A DNA stretch of 64,000 nt from Vermamoeba vermiformis (lineage: Eukaryota; Tubulinea; Echinamoebida): NCBI GenBank assembly GCA_045837725.1, contig JBEWZL010000213.1, positions 173,449 through 237,448 of the forward strand, written 5' to 3'. The translations under genes and the position numbers were made by a program. This document shows, in pieces, positions 38,559 to 50,129 of the stretch. Under the pieces are notes generated by a model. It was not told the DNA's origin. It did not search any database and saw only the letters and a list, made by a program, of their open reading frames with translations. Positions within the stretch are counted from its first letter, which is position 1. Every line of letters starts with the position of its first letter.

Positions 38559-39694
38559 GTTGATGACTCGCGACGCACTCAGCTGCTTCGACAACATGCA
38601 CATATTACAAAAACCAAACATCATATTACATCACCCCTATCAACCCTACAACCCCAACATATGAAATACCAACCCACATGACATTGCCCAAATGAAGATT
38701 ACCAATATGCAACCCCACGCCCAAATGAAATTGCCCACATGACCCCGCCCTACCAACCCAGATATTACATTTAAATGAAGACAATGAATTGTTGAGATCC
38801 GCAAAACAATCGAAACAATCAAAAAAAACAAATCAGATATTACATTGTACAGTGTACAGATCGATAAAATTTTAAATATGGCCATATTATTATAACCAAA
38901 CACATTTCCTTCTCCGTTTCCTTCGCCGAGTTATTAGAGCCATCAATCCGATAAGTTTTTTGTTGGTTCGAAATAAGTACGTGCCTACTGGCGATAGTCT
39001 TTGTCCATGACTACGCGTAGTTGAAAAATAAACCATTAGTGAGTAACATAAAGTCTTATGGCGCTCTTGTCGCAAACAAAATCAAAAATCGCTTTCGCGT
39101 ACCAAAACAACTTGTTCGACAACACACGACAACAAGACCCAGACCCTTTCGAAGCCTGCTCGCAACCTCTGCTGCTGAAGACTTACTGTAGTGCTCATCT
39201 ACTCTTCACGATGCTTGCTTGAAGTTGGTGCGAGAGACCGAAGTCAGGAAGAGATCTTGCTTGGTATGCATTTTAAATATTATACAGATATATACTACTG
39301 TTCAAATGTACGTTTGAATGAGCTTTGAGGCATTGCGGCAATTTTAGAAATTGATGGAATCGAAATTTTCATTTTTCAAATCCGACCGACCCAGAGTTTT
39401 ACCAAATCTCTCTTTGTTCTTTCTCGATCAGCAACATCGCTGCAGCTGATATAGTCTTATTCATTGGCAAGTTTCGTATTGTTAAACACGCAAAATGATC
39501 GTGCGATCAAACTCGCTCCTCGCAAGCAGTAGAACTCAGCTAAATTACTTATTTCTACGCTAACCTATCTACAAAAATGCATCGTTTCCTCTTTTAATTA
39601 ATGGCGCAATACGCACTATCTTTTAATTGCCTTAGCTTGTAACGGATACTTCGGAAAATTTATTCTTCTCAAACCTCTGACCAAAACAACTACA
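38559..39694. other. Intergenic region with degenerate short repeats
   Basis: About 1.1 kb without a clear gene. From about 38640 to 38770 there are degenerate repeats built from CCCAAATGAAATTGCCCACATG-like phrases (seen as AACCCACATGACATTGCCC, CCCAAATGAAATTGCC and CCCACATGACCCC). A 54-codon ATG-initiated frame at 39058-39222 (MALLSQTKSKIAFAYQNN) has no recognised domain. The 3' part may be the promoter of the coiled-coil gene. Confidence 0.4.
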
Positions 39695-40321
39695 ATGCAG
39701 GCCTTAGTACCCCAAGTGGCTTCTTTAACATCCAAAATGTCCCACAAAGCACTGGTGCTACTCACCATTGGGTCCACAGTATTTGTGAATAACACCGCTG
39801 GCGTGCTTGTTTATCAGTTTTGGCAGTAAGTGCTTGCTAACTTAGTATATATCGTATTTAAATACATCCAGGTTGTCGCAAAGGACTGGTTCGACAATAC
39901 TTTGTATGAATTTGAATGCGTCGAACAATACTGCTGGCCTTCTAGTTTGGCAGTAAGTACTTATTAAAGTAGTGCGTTGAAAACGAAAGAGCGTTAAATT
40001 TTTTGCGAAATTCATATTAACTTATTAGTCTGTGCACCACAACTCATAATGTCGTTTTTTAGGATCCCCAAATCCAGGGCCGCCGTTATCGAAGAAAAGC
40101 TTGGTCTCCTCGAGGAGAGACTAACCAACAAATTGGATGCGTCCTCGACAGCGCTCGATGCGAAGGTCAGCAGCTTAGACCTAAAAGTCCAACGCTTAGA
40201 GGGAAAGGTCGATAGCTTAGAGGGAAAGTTCGATAGCTTAGAGAGAAAGGTTGATAGCATCGACAGCAACATCAAAACCCTCCGCGAGAATCAGGAAAAA
40301 TGGTGGTGGTCAAGAAGCTAA
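39695..40321 (+). CDS. Small protein: duplicated hydrophobic exon plus coiled coil
   Basis: Three exons. Exon 1 ends in STVFVNNTAGVLVYQFWQ; exon 2 reads RTGSTILCMNLNASNNTAGLLVWQ, an evident duplicate of the end of exon 1. Both introns begin GTAAGT after the same TGGCA phase. Exon 3 is a coiled coil with a repeating seven-residue pattern (SLDLKVQRLEGKVDSLEGKF, then DSLERKVDSIDSNIKTL). The layout suggests one or two membrane-inserted or signal-like segments followed by an oligomerising rod. The function and family are unknown. Both splice junctions preserve frame, which supports a real gene. Confidence 0.62.
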
Positions 40322-41210
40322 ACCGCAGTATGCTGCCACGTGTATATTTGTACATATGTATATGTTTAGTTTATGTCATAAACTGTATATTGTAGGGATT
40401 TAAAATAACTTAGAACTGAATTCATTTGTTTTGCAGATCCTTTCCGAAATTATTTCGAAGCACTAAAAAGTAACCCGTACGTGATGGCAATGCGACGAGT
40501 GACTGGCAAGAATGTTCTCCTACACGTTCATAAGCACAACGTAACGCCGAAGAAGGTACCGATGAACGAGACCGTCGCAAATAACGAGGTAGTGAGCGCA
40601 GATCAAGCAGCATGCCAAGCTGCAAGCAGATGATAATGGGGTGAAACAAAACAGCTGCCGAACGATGAAAAAGTAACCTGAGTTACGACTGAGATGCGGT
40701 GGAGATAAAAAGAACAAGGCCAAAAATTAATTGTTATAAACCCTATGTAAATGAAGCAGCACGATTACTCACGCATCAGTGAATTCATTCGAAGCTTCAG
40801 TGTTCAATATTTTGATTAACAAAGCTATGTAAACTGTCCTGAGGAAGATCGGACGATTTCGACGAGGAAGCAGTATGTTTAGCTCAAATAATATATTTTT
40901 AGAGGTTTAAATTGTGACATTAATATTATAACAAGAGCCGGTACGTAATTATTATTGAAGACGAAACGATTAATAAATTTTATTTACATCTACTTGTAAT
41001 TTGACCTCTTTCCTTCCAGTTCATTCAAATATCTGCGCAATCCAATGTATCATATTTAATGGAACACAAAGTAAATTTAAACGCGGTTGGGGATTCACAA
41101 AACTCGACCCCAATTTTTCGTGATCCGTCTCCCCACACGCGCTATTTTTCTTGTCATTTTTTTCAATTATGCGCTAAGAAAGAACACGCGTTATATTTGT
41201 TTATATAAGG
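40322..41210. other. Intergenic region with one unassigned exon-like frame
   Basis: About 890 bases. After a pyrimidine tract and CAG at 40436 an open frame runs to a stop at 40633 (starting PFRNYFEALKSNPYVMAMRR). It could be a 3' exon of the upstream coiled-coil gene through alternative splicing or an exon of an unannotated gene, but I see no joining donor that I trust. The rest is AT-rich and contains the promoter of the Kelch/EGF receptor kinase. Confidence 0.35.
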
Positions 41211-44200
41211 ATGTTGTGTCGTTACTTGGTCTTATGTTTGGCGTTTGGCTTGACACTCGTCGCTTGTCAAGTTGCAAGTAAGTCCTCTTTACGAGAACGA
41301 TAGTCATGACTAATATATTTTAATAGGTCATACAACGGTAGATTGGGCGTTTATAGGAGGCACCTCCGAGTCGGACCAGATCGTGCAGTGGCCTTCTGTT
41401 CGAGGCACTTCTTCGCCGTCCAAGTTCGCAGGATCACGAGAGGGCGGAATTTTCTTCAATGACGACCAAAATAATATCTGGCTCGGCTTGGGCATTTCTT
41501 GGATGTTCTTGCCTGAAATTAGCAGTAACACGTGGATGCCGGTCAACGACATCTGGTCCTACAACCTCGCTACTTCGAGGTGGTTTTGGAAAACGGGCAT
41601 ATCATTCGCTGCATCTGATGCGGGCACTTATCCTGCGCAGTTAAACCAGAACGATCCAAACCGTAGTTTCCTCACTCCAGAGGCCAAAATCAAAGCTACG
41701 CAGTGGCACGACCGTCAACGCAATCTCTTGTTTATATTCGGAGGTTGGTCCGTCACGGCTCTCAACGGTGGAGTTTACCTTCCTTCGCGTGGTAAGTTTC
41801 GCTCACTTCTAAACTCGCTATTCGGTGAACTGACCATCCACAGTTGAGGGCAACAGCATGTGGTGCTATGACTACAAAAACAACGTGTCGACTCTGCTGG
41901 GCCCCGCACAAGATAGAACATCGTACCAAGGCTCATCAACATGGCCTGCTGGTCGTTATGGTGGTGCTGGATGGCTCGACAACAACGGCACAATGTGGCT
42001 GTATGGCGGCATTGGCTATGGAAACAACAGTACGTCGAAAGATGCTTGTTTTGATATCGAGCCTAACGTATTATTCAGATACGCTCGAGGACATGTGGGT
42101 GTTCAACGAAAGTTCGACGACGTGGGTGCCTGTTGCCTATTCAGGAAGCAGTCATCCGATAGTCGCAAATGCAGCAACTTGGTACGACCCATCGGCACAC
42201 ATGATGTACCTGTTTGGCGGTGAAGATCATCTGCGTAAGAACTGCATGGTACCTTATTTTATTAGTGTTAACTTGCGCAATAGATAACTACAATCGGGAC
42301 TTGTGGACTTTCAATCCCGTGACGTTGGTTTGGACTAAAATCAGTGGTGAAGCTACGTCTCAAATCGCTTCTTACGGCACTCGCGGTGAGTTTTCAACCA
42401 CTACTCATCCTGGCATTCGTGCCAGTGCCGGGTACGTCTTTGAGCCCGCGGGCTACCTGTGGCTATTTGGCGGCAAAGGAATGGCCTCGCAAGAAATCAT
42501 TGGTAGGACACTCTTCACTTGTGTTACTGCGATCGATCTGACCTTTTGCAGGAACATTAAATGACCTCTGGGTGTACAGCATTGCGCTAAATCAATGGGC
42601 CTGGATGGGTGGTTCGCAAGACATCAATCAACTGCCCGATTATCCTGACCTAATGACGTACGGTGTCGACAACACACTTGCAGGTCGTGAAGGTCTGGCA
42701 ATGTACATTTCAGGCCGTAACTTGTACATCTACGGAGGACGAATCAGCGACACTCATCACAAGGCGGACTTGTGGAACGGCAGAATTTATCGCGACGAGT
42801 GTGCGTTGAACGTGACTGATTGCGGCCCGTTAGCTACGTGTACTGATCTCGACGATGGATACGCATGTGTTTGTCCACCTGGCTACACCGGCAACGGACA
42901 TGGCGTCAATGGCTGTTTGGAGCTCGACGAGTGTGCTACAGGGCTGCACAATTGCAGCATTCACGCGCAGTGCATTAACACTGTGGGAGGATTTGACTGT
43001 CAGTGCAACAGCGGCTATGAGGGCACAGGTTATGGAGCCGATGGCTGTAAAGGTAGGCACAAAAAGCGATATTCTAAGCTTGTGAGGTATTAACGGTTCA
43101 CTCTTCTTAAAGATATCGATGAGTGCGCACTTGGATTTAACTGCACTGAGCCTGCATTTTGCGTCAACACTGACGGTGGATTCCGCTGTGATTGTCCGCA
43201 GAATCAAACACCTGATGGCGCCAATGGTTGCACAAGTAAGTTCCACATCGCATTGTAATAACAGTGAGCTAAGTTTGTTCGTTATCAGCTGCACCAGGCG
43301 TCGTTGTTGCACCCGATGGCACAATGACAACCCCTGACGGCAAAATCATCACACCTGATGGCCGAGTAGTGGACACTGTCGGCATCGCAGTCGGTGTTAG
43401 TATTGGCTGTGCTGCGGCTATTGCTGGTGCCGTCGTGCTCGTATTGTTTCTACGACGTAAAAAGAAGCGCGGCGTTACCATCACAACGGCAATGAAATCG
43501 TTGAGCAATTTTGACGACAGATTCAATATACCTTACAGCGAGCTCGAGTTCTCACGAGAATTGGGCGCGGGAAGTTTCGGCAAAGTATTTTTAGGCAGTT
43601 GGAGAAAGGCTGAAGTGGCACTAAAATTGGCAACGCTCGCTACTTGGGAAGACTTTGCAAACGAAGTAAAGCTTACGATGTAAGTATATTCGTGTTGTAT
43701 ATTATGCCCTTGTCGCCTAACATTATTATAGAAACTTGCCTCCCCATCCAAACGTAGTACAAGTTTTCGGCATAAGTCGCGATGGCCCACATCCGGTTCT
43801 AATTTTAGAATACTGCGATGGCGGCAGCTTAGATACTTTGCTCTATGATACGTCATATTCGTTGTCTTTGGCTCAACAACTAGATATTATTCATGGTGTT
43901 GCCAAAGGAATGCTGCATCTGCACAAATCGAATATTATCCATCGTGACTTAGCCGCAAGAAATGTTTTGGTATGTCGCAGAATCCTATTATATTCTTTGG
44001 CGCTAATTATTGTCTATTATTTTAGTTGTCTGGAGGTCGACCAAAGATTTCTGATTTTGGACTTGCCCGATCTGTCGATAAACAGAGTCAGTCTGGTAAA
44101 ACGAAATCAGACGTGGGTCCTTTGCGTTGGATGGTAAGTTAATGCCTAAGGTAATGGAATGAATCAGTATCGCTAACAAGCACACAGGCCCCTGAGTCGT

Positions 44201-44562
44201 TGAGAGACCAAACTTACAACCCTCTCTCGGATGTGTGGTCGTTTGGCGTTGTTGTATTTGAAATTTTATGTCGAGAGGAACCGCATGTTCGAGAAGACCA
44301 GATGATCGTGGGAATTCGTATTAGAGACGAAGGATTGACTCCGACCATTCCGAGCAGTTGCGATCCGTTCATGCGTGACCTTATGCGTGCTTGCTGGAAG
44401 CTGGATCCCGCATTGCGACCTGTACGTAACACATAATTCCAAATTTTGAAGTTGGAAATGCGTTCTAACGTTTTCTTTTAGAAATTTGAAGAGATCTGTT
44501 CGCGCATCGAAGAAAGAATCGAAATAGAGCAGCAGGGTGGAGTTAGTTCTCAACCGTTGTAA
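41211..44562 (+). CDS. Receptor tyrosine kinase with Kelch-repeat and EGF ectodomain
   Basis: Type I membrane receptor kinase. Signal peptide MLCRYLVLCLAFGLTLVA, then about five Kelch blades with the usual W-F/Y-GG and DLW motifs: NDIWSYNLATSRWFW, FIFGGWSV, MWLYGGIGYG, LEDMWVFNESSTTW, MYLFGGE, NRDLWTFNPVTLVWT, LWLFGGKG, LNDLWVYSIALNQWAW, LYIYGGR. Three EGF modules follow, including calcium-binding forms (DECATGLHNCSIHAQCIN, DIDECALGFNCTEPAFC; about 42795-43235). The single transmembrane helix is VSIGCAAAIAGAVVLVLFL before RRKKKRG. The kinase has GAGSFGKVFLG, VALKLA, IHRDLAARNVL (tyrosine-kinase form), DFGLARS, VGPLRWMAPES and DVWSFGVVVFEI, so all key residues are present. Splicing near 43972-44028 restores the kinase frame. 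The ligand is unknown. A paralogous receptor lies at 58.3 kb. Confidence 0.9.
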
Positions 44563-44694
44563 TAGTTAAAAATCGCGCAATAGTAATTAATCTCAGCTCC
44601 GTGATTTTGCCTTATTTGGAACCGGTTCGTGAATGCAGGACCCATCATTTTCGGCAGTTAAGCCATTGTGATTTTTAGCAAACAACGCAACACA

Positions 44695-46674
44695 ATGGAA
44701 TGCCAACCTATATATTTTAATTGGCAAACAGAAGCTTGCTCGGCCTGGCTCCAAGGCTTGGAGTTCTTTTATGTATTGGCTTTCATTTGGATGATCATTG
44801 CTACGCTGTCTGTCGTTGGTCATATGAGCACGAGGCTTGGACGCAAAGGGTTTAAAATAGACTTCAGCTTGCAGCTTTGTATTATATTAATCTTGGCTGG
44901 ATGTTTCATGATCGCTTTTGTAGCATTGCAGTATTTCAGCCACGGCTCTTTATCAATATTACCCCGATGGTTTGCGGTATTATTGTTCACTTTGCCATTA
45001 ACTTTGGTCCAAATAGTTTATTTCTTGATATTTTTGTTGTTGTAAGTATTACGGAGGACTCCGAATAATATGCCCATCCTTACATATATAATTCTAGCAA
45101 TAATTATAGTATAATTAAATATATTTCTTTTGATTTGTTTTTACCGCCCTGGATCAGATCAGCAGAAAAAGTTGCGTTTCTAAATTTGGAAAAAAACCGG
45201 ATGTAATGCAGATATTTACAATTTTATCTTAGGGAATTCTTATCAAAGTCATCACTAAGCAAGTTAATATCAAGAAAAGCACTTGCCGCCAAAATTGCCG
45301 GCACTCAAGCCGCGGTAGTTTGTGCACTATTATTGATTAACGTAGCGATGTGTGTCGTGGCGGAGGTATTTGAATCCACGCACACATTCATCCTATTATT
45401 CACCGCTGGATTCATATTTAACTCCGTGGCACTGATGATAGCTTTTGGCACCGGATTAAAAGAAGACGACATCAAAAGCAAACGAGTACTGCAATTAAAG
45501 ACCGTCGTGTTAGCTCTGCACTCTGTTTGGATATTAGTATTGGCAGCGCATACGGTTCTCTATGAGCTGAACTTGCTTACTCGCCCCGATCTTCCGTGGG
45601 TTTGGATCGGCCTTGTTGGATGTGATTTAATCTACTTCTTTATCTCGATGGGATTCCTCGGCTATGCCTGCTATGACCACGGCTACACGACGTCAGCGCT
45701 CAAAGCACTCAAGCCTCAAGTGACGGTCGCTATCGGCCATCAATCCGTGCGCAAGTTCACCCAAGCCACGGCCGAGCCATATATGGATGGAATCAGCTGC
45801 GAGCCTGTGTACGACGAAGAAGAAATTAAATTGGCGCTCGCTAATGGCTTGATGATTTGGCAGAAGGTCCCAGAGTCTTTTGTACGTAATTTTTGTGTTC
45901 TGGATTATTATTCCCCTACTAACTCCGATGTCAGAGCAAAGCCTTCACGTTCCCGCATCCAATCAATGAAGTCGACAGCATAATCCACTCGTCATTGACA
46001 TGCGGTCATATATTTATTATCTACGTTGCAACTTACTGGGCGAATTGGCCGTGGTGGTGGATCGTGCTGTTCACGGGCATGGCCTTGAGATTTGCTATGG
46101 GACCTCTCCTCGATCCTCAGGCTTGGTACGTATCAATGAATTCGTTATTATGCAATAATAAGCCTAATCGCGTCTGATTATAGGTTGGTGGTATCGATTT
46201 CTTCTCGTTTCAAGCCCAGGTACGTCGCTGGACCTCCAAAACGACTTGCGCAAGGAATAGGATTTGCATTTTCATTCACTTCATGTAAGTATCATTCATA
46301 TGCCATCGAGTGCACATGTTCTAATTGCGACGTTAGTCATCTTGTACATGACTGGATACATTGAGGCGTCTTACTGGGTCTTGGCAGTATTGTTCATTTT
46401 CGCGTTCTTGCAATCAGCTTTTAGCATGTGCGCGGCGTGCTTCATGTTCTACATATTGATGTTGGTGAAAATATTGCCTGAAGAGACGTGCAATCAATGC
46501 AAGATGAGGTTCGAGGTCGGTGATGACGCGCCGAGATCATTGAGCAGTTTGACACGATCAGGCACTTCAAGTAACCTCGAAATGCGCTCATTTTCAGCGA
46601 ACGGCAAGAGCAGTAACAAGTCTCAAAGTTCGCAGAAGCACAGTTCAACTGGTACCGCGTCATCCAAAGATTAA
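44695..46674 (+). CDS. Polytopic membrane protein with C-terminal DUF4395 domain
   Basis: The N-terminal half has about seven hydrophobic helices (GLEFFYVLAFIWMIIATLSV, LQLCIILILAGCFMIAFVAL, WFAVLLFTLPLTLVQIVYFL, AAVVCALLLINVAMCVVAEV, FILLFTAGFIFNSVALMIAF, TVVLALHSVWILVLAAHTVL, WIGLVGCDLIYFFISMGFLG) and no family I recognise. After an intron at 45882-45935 comes FTFPHPINEVDSIIHSSLTC and a block matching DUF4395: ATYWANWPWWWIVLFTGMAL, GPLLDPQAW, AGPPKRLAQGIGFAFS, and FLQSAFSMCAACFMFYIL near the end. The tail is Ser-rich and disordered, preceded by a CNQC pair. DUF4395 is mostly known from bacteria as a stand-alone membrane domain, so the fusion is notable. The role is unknown. Confidence 0.72.
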
Positions 46675-46779
46675 TAGAATATTGTATAGATTGTATATAT
46701 TTTGATTTTGTATTAATAAAATAAAGCGAAAGATAACCAATTTGGTTGCATGTTATTCTTTAGAATAACGTTGCAATAT

Positions 46780-48266
46780 TTATTTTTTAGCCTTTGATTT
46801 CTTAATCGGATTGAGCTCAATGGGCTCGCCGTTCAATATTCGATGCAGCAGCACACTCCACAGGGCCGGCAATGGCAGTTCAGTGAGTGATTTAGGCAGT
46901 GACGCGAGATAATTGCATCGTTTTAACAATCGCTTGTCGAGACCTTTTTTGTCATTGCTGTAACATATCACCTGATTTCCTAATTAGGAGCTGATAAATT
47001 CCAAAGCGCAAATTGTTACTCACATAACGAGGCTTTTGTTTCTTTGTCTTCGCCAGGGTACTTGAGTCGGCTTGTTGTTCTTCTTTCGGACGGTTCTCTT
47101 GCATTTTACGAATTTCGCTTTGAGTCTTGTCCGAAATGCAAATAGCTTTGTATTTGTGCTCGGAGAATAAGGTCAGGGCCTGAGTAAAGCGATATTAGCC
47201 TCATAACTGGGTTTTACGTATAGAGCGTTTACCTCTTGTATTGTGGCTTGCACTACGGGCACTCGTAAAAATGACCCGTTCGAGGCCTTTAATCCTTGCC
47301 TGGATCATTTGTAAGTTTACGATTACGCTGCTAAAACGAAATTACCTGGTGTATAATAACTCGATCGGTGACAACTGTCGTTCTTTTTCAACAACATTTT
47401 CATCGTTTTCATCGCTCTTATTGTCGTTAGATTGTTCTAAACTTGTGGTCGGTGATTCTTGTTTGTCACTTTTAATGAGTACTACGCCTGACACTCCGTA
47501 CACTTCAGAAACATTCAACAACGTGCCTTCAAAATAACATTAATAATGATCATAGCCACGATAAAGAGGGTGTAATGTATACCGATTAAAGCAGGATTTG
47601 ACAGGCTTTCGAGTAATACTAGCGGTCGTGTTTTGTTGGTTTTGGCCAGATCCTTGACGGAGCGATACCGTTGTTCGTGCGTATAAGCCACGGCTATGTA
47701 ATTAGGTAAATTGCCCGACGGGAAGATGCGTTTGAACAGGTCATCGGGGAAAAAATAAATAGGGACTTCGGGCTTGATGAATTTCAATGCCTCATCGACA
47801 AATTCTTGGCTCTGGCTGAATGATTGTGACATGACGATGCTGTGCAGAGGATAGGCGCTGTAAATAGCTTCGTCGACAAGCACAGGATCTTCTATTAAGA
47901 ATCTCTTCTCGAAAATACCACTGTAAAAAGATCCAGATGAGATCGAGACAAGCACGAATAAGGAAAATTTACCCTTTGGTTTGTTTAACTAATTTAAACA
48001 TTTCGTCTTTTGATGAGGAGATTTGCATCATTCCGCTTTTTGGCTTGATCTAAATAAAAAATAAAAAATAAATATTTTATTGTTTGTAATAGTGTTGAGT
48101 TCCTCCCTACCTCATTAACTTGTTCAATTTTTTTCTTTGTTTTTATATTTGCATAACATCGGCTGGCTATTTGACACAATTCGGCTGATCTGGTAATTGC
48201 TCGTCCAGATCTGCTTCTTAAAGCGGAACATGATCTCAAGCAAATATTGAAACTATGGCTTAGCAT
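46780..48266 (-). CDS. SpoU/TrmH-like RNA methyltransferase, mitochondrial, with altered motifs
   Basis: The N-terminus from ATG 48266 is Arg/Ser-rich without acids (MLSHSFNICLRSCSALRSRS), a typical mitochondrial targeting peptide; an upstream ATG at 48386 in the same frame is less likely. The SpoU substrate-binding start FEKRFLIEDPVLVDEA follows, then motif 1, LVLLESLSNPALIG joined across an intron to TLLNVSEVYGVSGVVLI. After a charged insert comes GLKASNGSFLRVPV, then YVICYSNDKKGLDKRLLKR and SLTELPLPALWSVLLHRIL where motifs 2 and 3 should lie. The Arg of motif 1 (usually IGxLxRTA) is Asn here, and the GxExxG and SLNVSVA motifs are not conserved. It is probably a degenerate methyltransferase or RNA-binding relative. 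Its start region is shared with the divergent MFS gene 86 bases away. Confidence 0.65.
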
Positions 48267-48352
48267 TATTATAACCTTTAAAGCCAAAATTAATCGTCTT
48301 GTGTTAGCCTGAGCAACAACAATATTTTTAGTATTGGATCTCAGCCACAAAG

Positions 48353-50058
48353 ATGAACACAACAGCAAAATCAACGCAACCTCCAAATTTGGGGATTATA
48401 AGAGTATTTTTATTATTGGATGTATTTGCAACGTTCATTTCCCTGTCCTACTTCGTCGAGTTCGTTCAATCCAAAGGTGCATCTCAAAACTCCACCAATA
48501 ATTGATTTAAAATTACTAATAAATAAGCAGTATTATATTAACAATTATCTATAGGTGGAAGTGCTGACACGGCGAATCTGCTGATATCTTTTAGGTACAT
48601 TGATTAATTCCACGATTGTTTATTGATTCTTTGCATAGATCATTCTGCACTATGTTTTCAAATCCTATATTGGGTGGATTAAGCGATTCTTGGGGCCGAA
48701 AACCTGTAAGGAACAGATCTCTGAATTTGCAATTCGGACTATTTACGATTTCGCAAACAAATTAATTTCCTAGTAATCTAATAATATTGAAATAATACGA
48801 TCTTAATTTTTGATCGCTAATTCAAGTCCGTTAAAGAAATTTACAATTTTTTGTTTTAGATCCTCTTGATTATCGCTGCCGGAATTTGCTTGAGCAACAT
48901 TTTAGAGGCCTCATTTAGCTCTCTTATTGCTCTTGTTATCGCACGTGCGGTTAATGGCCTAACTAGAGCTGCACCAACAGTTACTAACAGGTAAACACCT
49001 CGCCACAAGATCTCGATCGTAAAAACTAAATTCCCGAATTTTACTAACGAATTAATTCCTAGTATGATCACTGATTTAGTAAGCTCGAGTCAAGAACGTT
49101 CTGCTGCGATGAGCATGAACGGCGCATTTTTTGGTACGTTGTAAACAATTTTTCTTTTTTGTTGGGTGCTTACTTCCTAATTAGGCATTGGCATTCTTGG
49201 CGCAGTAGTGGCCGGCGGATATTTATACAAGATTAGTTTCTTTGTCCCTGCCATATTCGGAGCAACAATGGCCGCACTGAACATTTACGTGGTGTTATTT
49301 ATGGTGCCCGAGTCGAAGGTGCCGAGCGAGAACAAGTCCAAAACTAAAGCGAGTCCATTTGCAGTGGTCAATGTGCTGATGAAACAAAAGGACCTCGTGC
49401 CTTTGTTGACCTTCCACGGCCTGTTTCAAATCTTCAGCGTCGGGTATGTGCAATTAGATCTGCTATTCATCGCGCAAACTAATCGTTCCTTGTATTAATT
49501 AGTATTGGTTTGTACACGTTAGAATTGGCTCGCATTGCGCACGGAGCAGATCCGTCAGCACGTGCCTTATTGATGTTGACCATGGGCATCACAGCTATTA
49601 TTATCATGGTAATTAACATTCGGTACGACACAATAGCCAACTAACTGTGATCTCAAAAGGTTAACTTGCCCAAGATCTCCAAGTTGTGCGGCAGTGAAGC
49701 TATGACTGCAGTTGTTGGCTGCACGTTAGTTATTGCCTCGTCGTTGAGTGTTCCATTCGTGCAAGGCCCCTTATTGATCCTCGCCATTGCCATGAATCAA
49801 GCAGGCAGCACGATGGTGCCCACGATCACCATGGGTCTCATCTCCAAGCGCACTCCGCAAGAGTTACAAGGCTCAGTGATGGGTGCCAACGAGAGTTTGG
49901 TCTGTCTCGGCAACGTCATTGCACCGCTCTTAGCGTCAGGCTTGTTCCCCTTGGGCAATGCCGTGCCATTCGTGATGGTCGCCGTGATCTTTGCTTTCAT
50001 GTTGACATTCCCCAGCAAGTTCCCAAAGAGTGAAATTAGCGACAAGAAAGACAAGTAA
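48353..50058 (+). CDS. Major facilitator superfamily transporter
   Basis: Twelve-helix MFS porter. Helix 1 region FLLLDVFATFISLSYFVEFV, then the loop 2-3 signature GGLSDSWGRKPILLIIA (about 48675-48875), LIALVIARAVNGLTRAAPTV, a helix 5 region GAFFGIGILGAVVAGGYL and FFVPAIFGATMAALNIYVVL. A Lys-rich central loop follows (SENKSKTKAS), then the C-terminal six helices including FAVVNVLMKQKDLVPLLTFH, ALLMLTMGITAIIIMV, MTAVVGCTLVIASSLSV, ILAIAMNQAGSTMVPTITM and FVMVAVIFAFMLTFP. It resembles drug:H+ antiporter/TCR-like MFS members; the substrate is unknown. Short introns, up to about 140 bases, interrupt the N-terminal half. Confidence 0.87.
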
Positions 50059-50129
50059 GACTTAGTATGAATAAGACCTATTTGTATAATACTATTGTTT
50101 ATGTAATTATTAAACAATTATATACATAA

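Noticed and set aside
39058-39222. 54-codon open frame upstream of the coiled-coil gene
   Set aside because: It has an ATG but no domain, no homologue I know and no convincing splice site; not listed as a gene.
42830-43330. Long antisense open frame opposite the EGF modules of the first receptor kinase
   Set aside because: It is the shadow of Cys-rich coding sequence on the plus strand; no domain or splice structure of its own.
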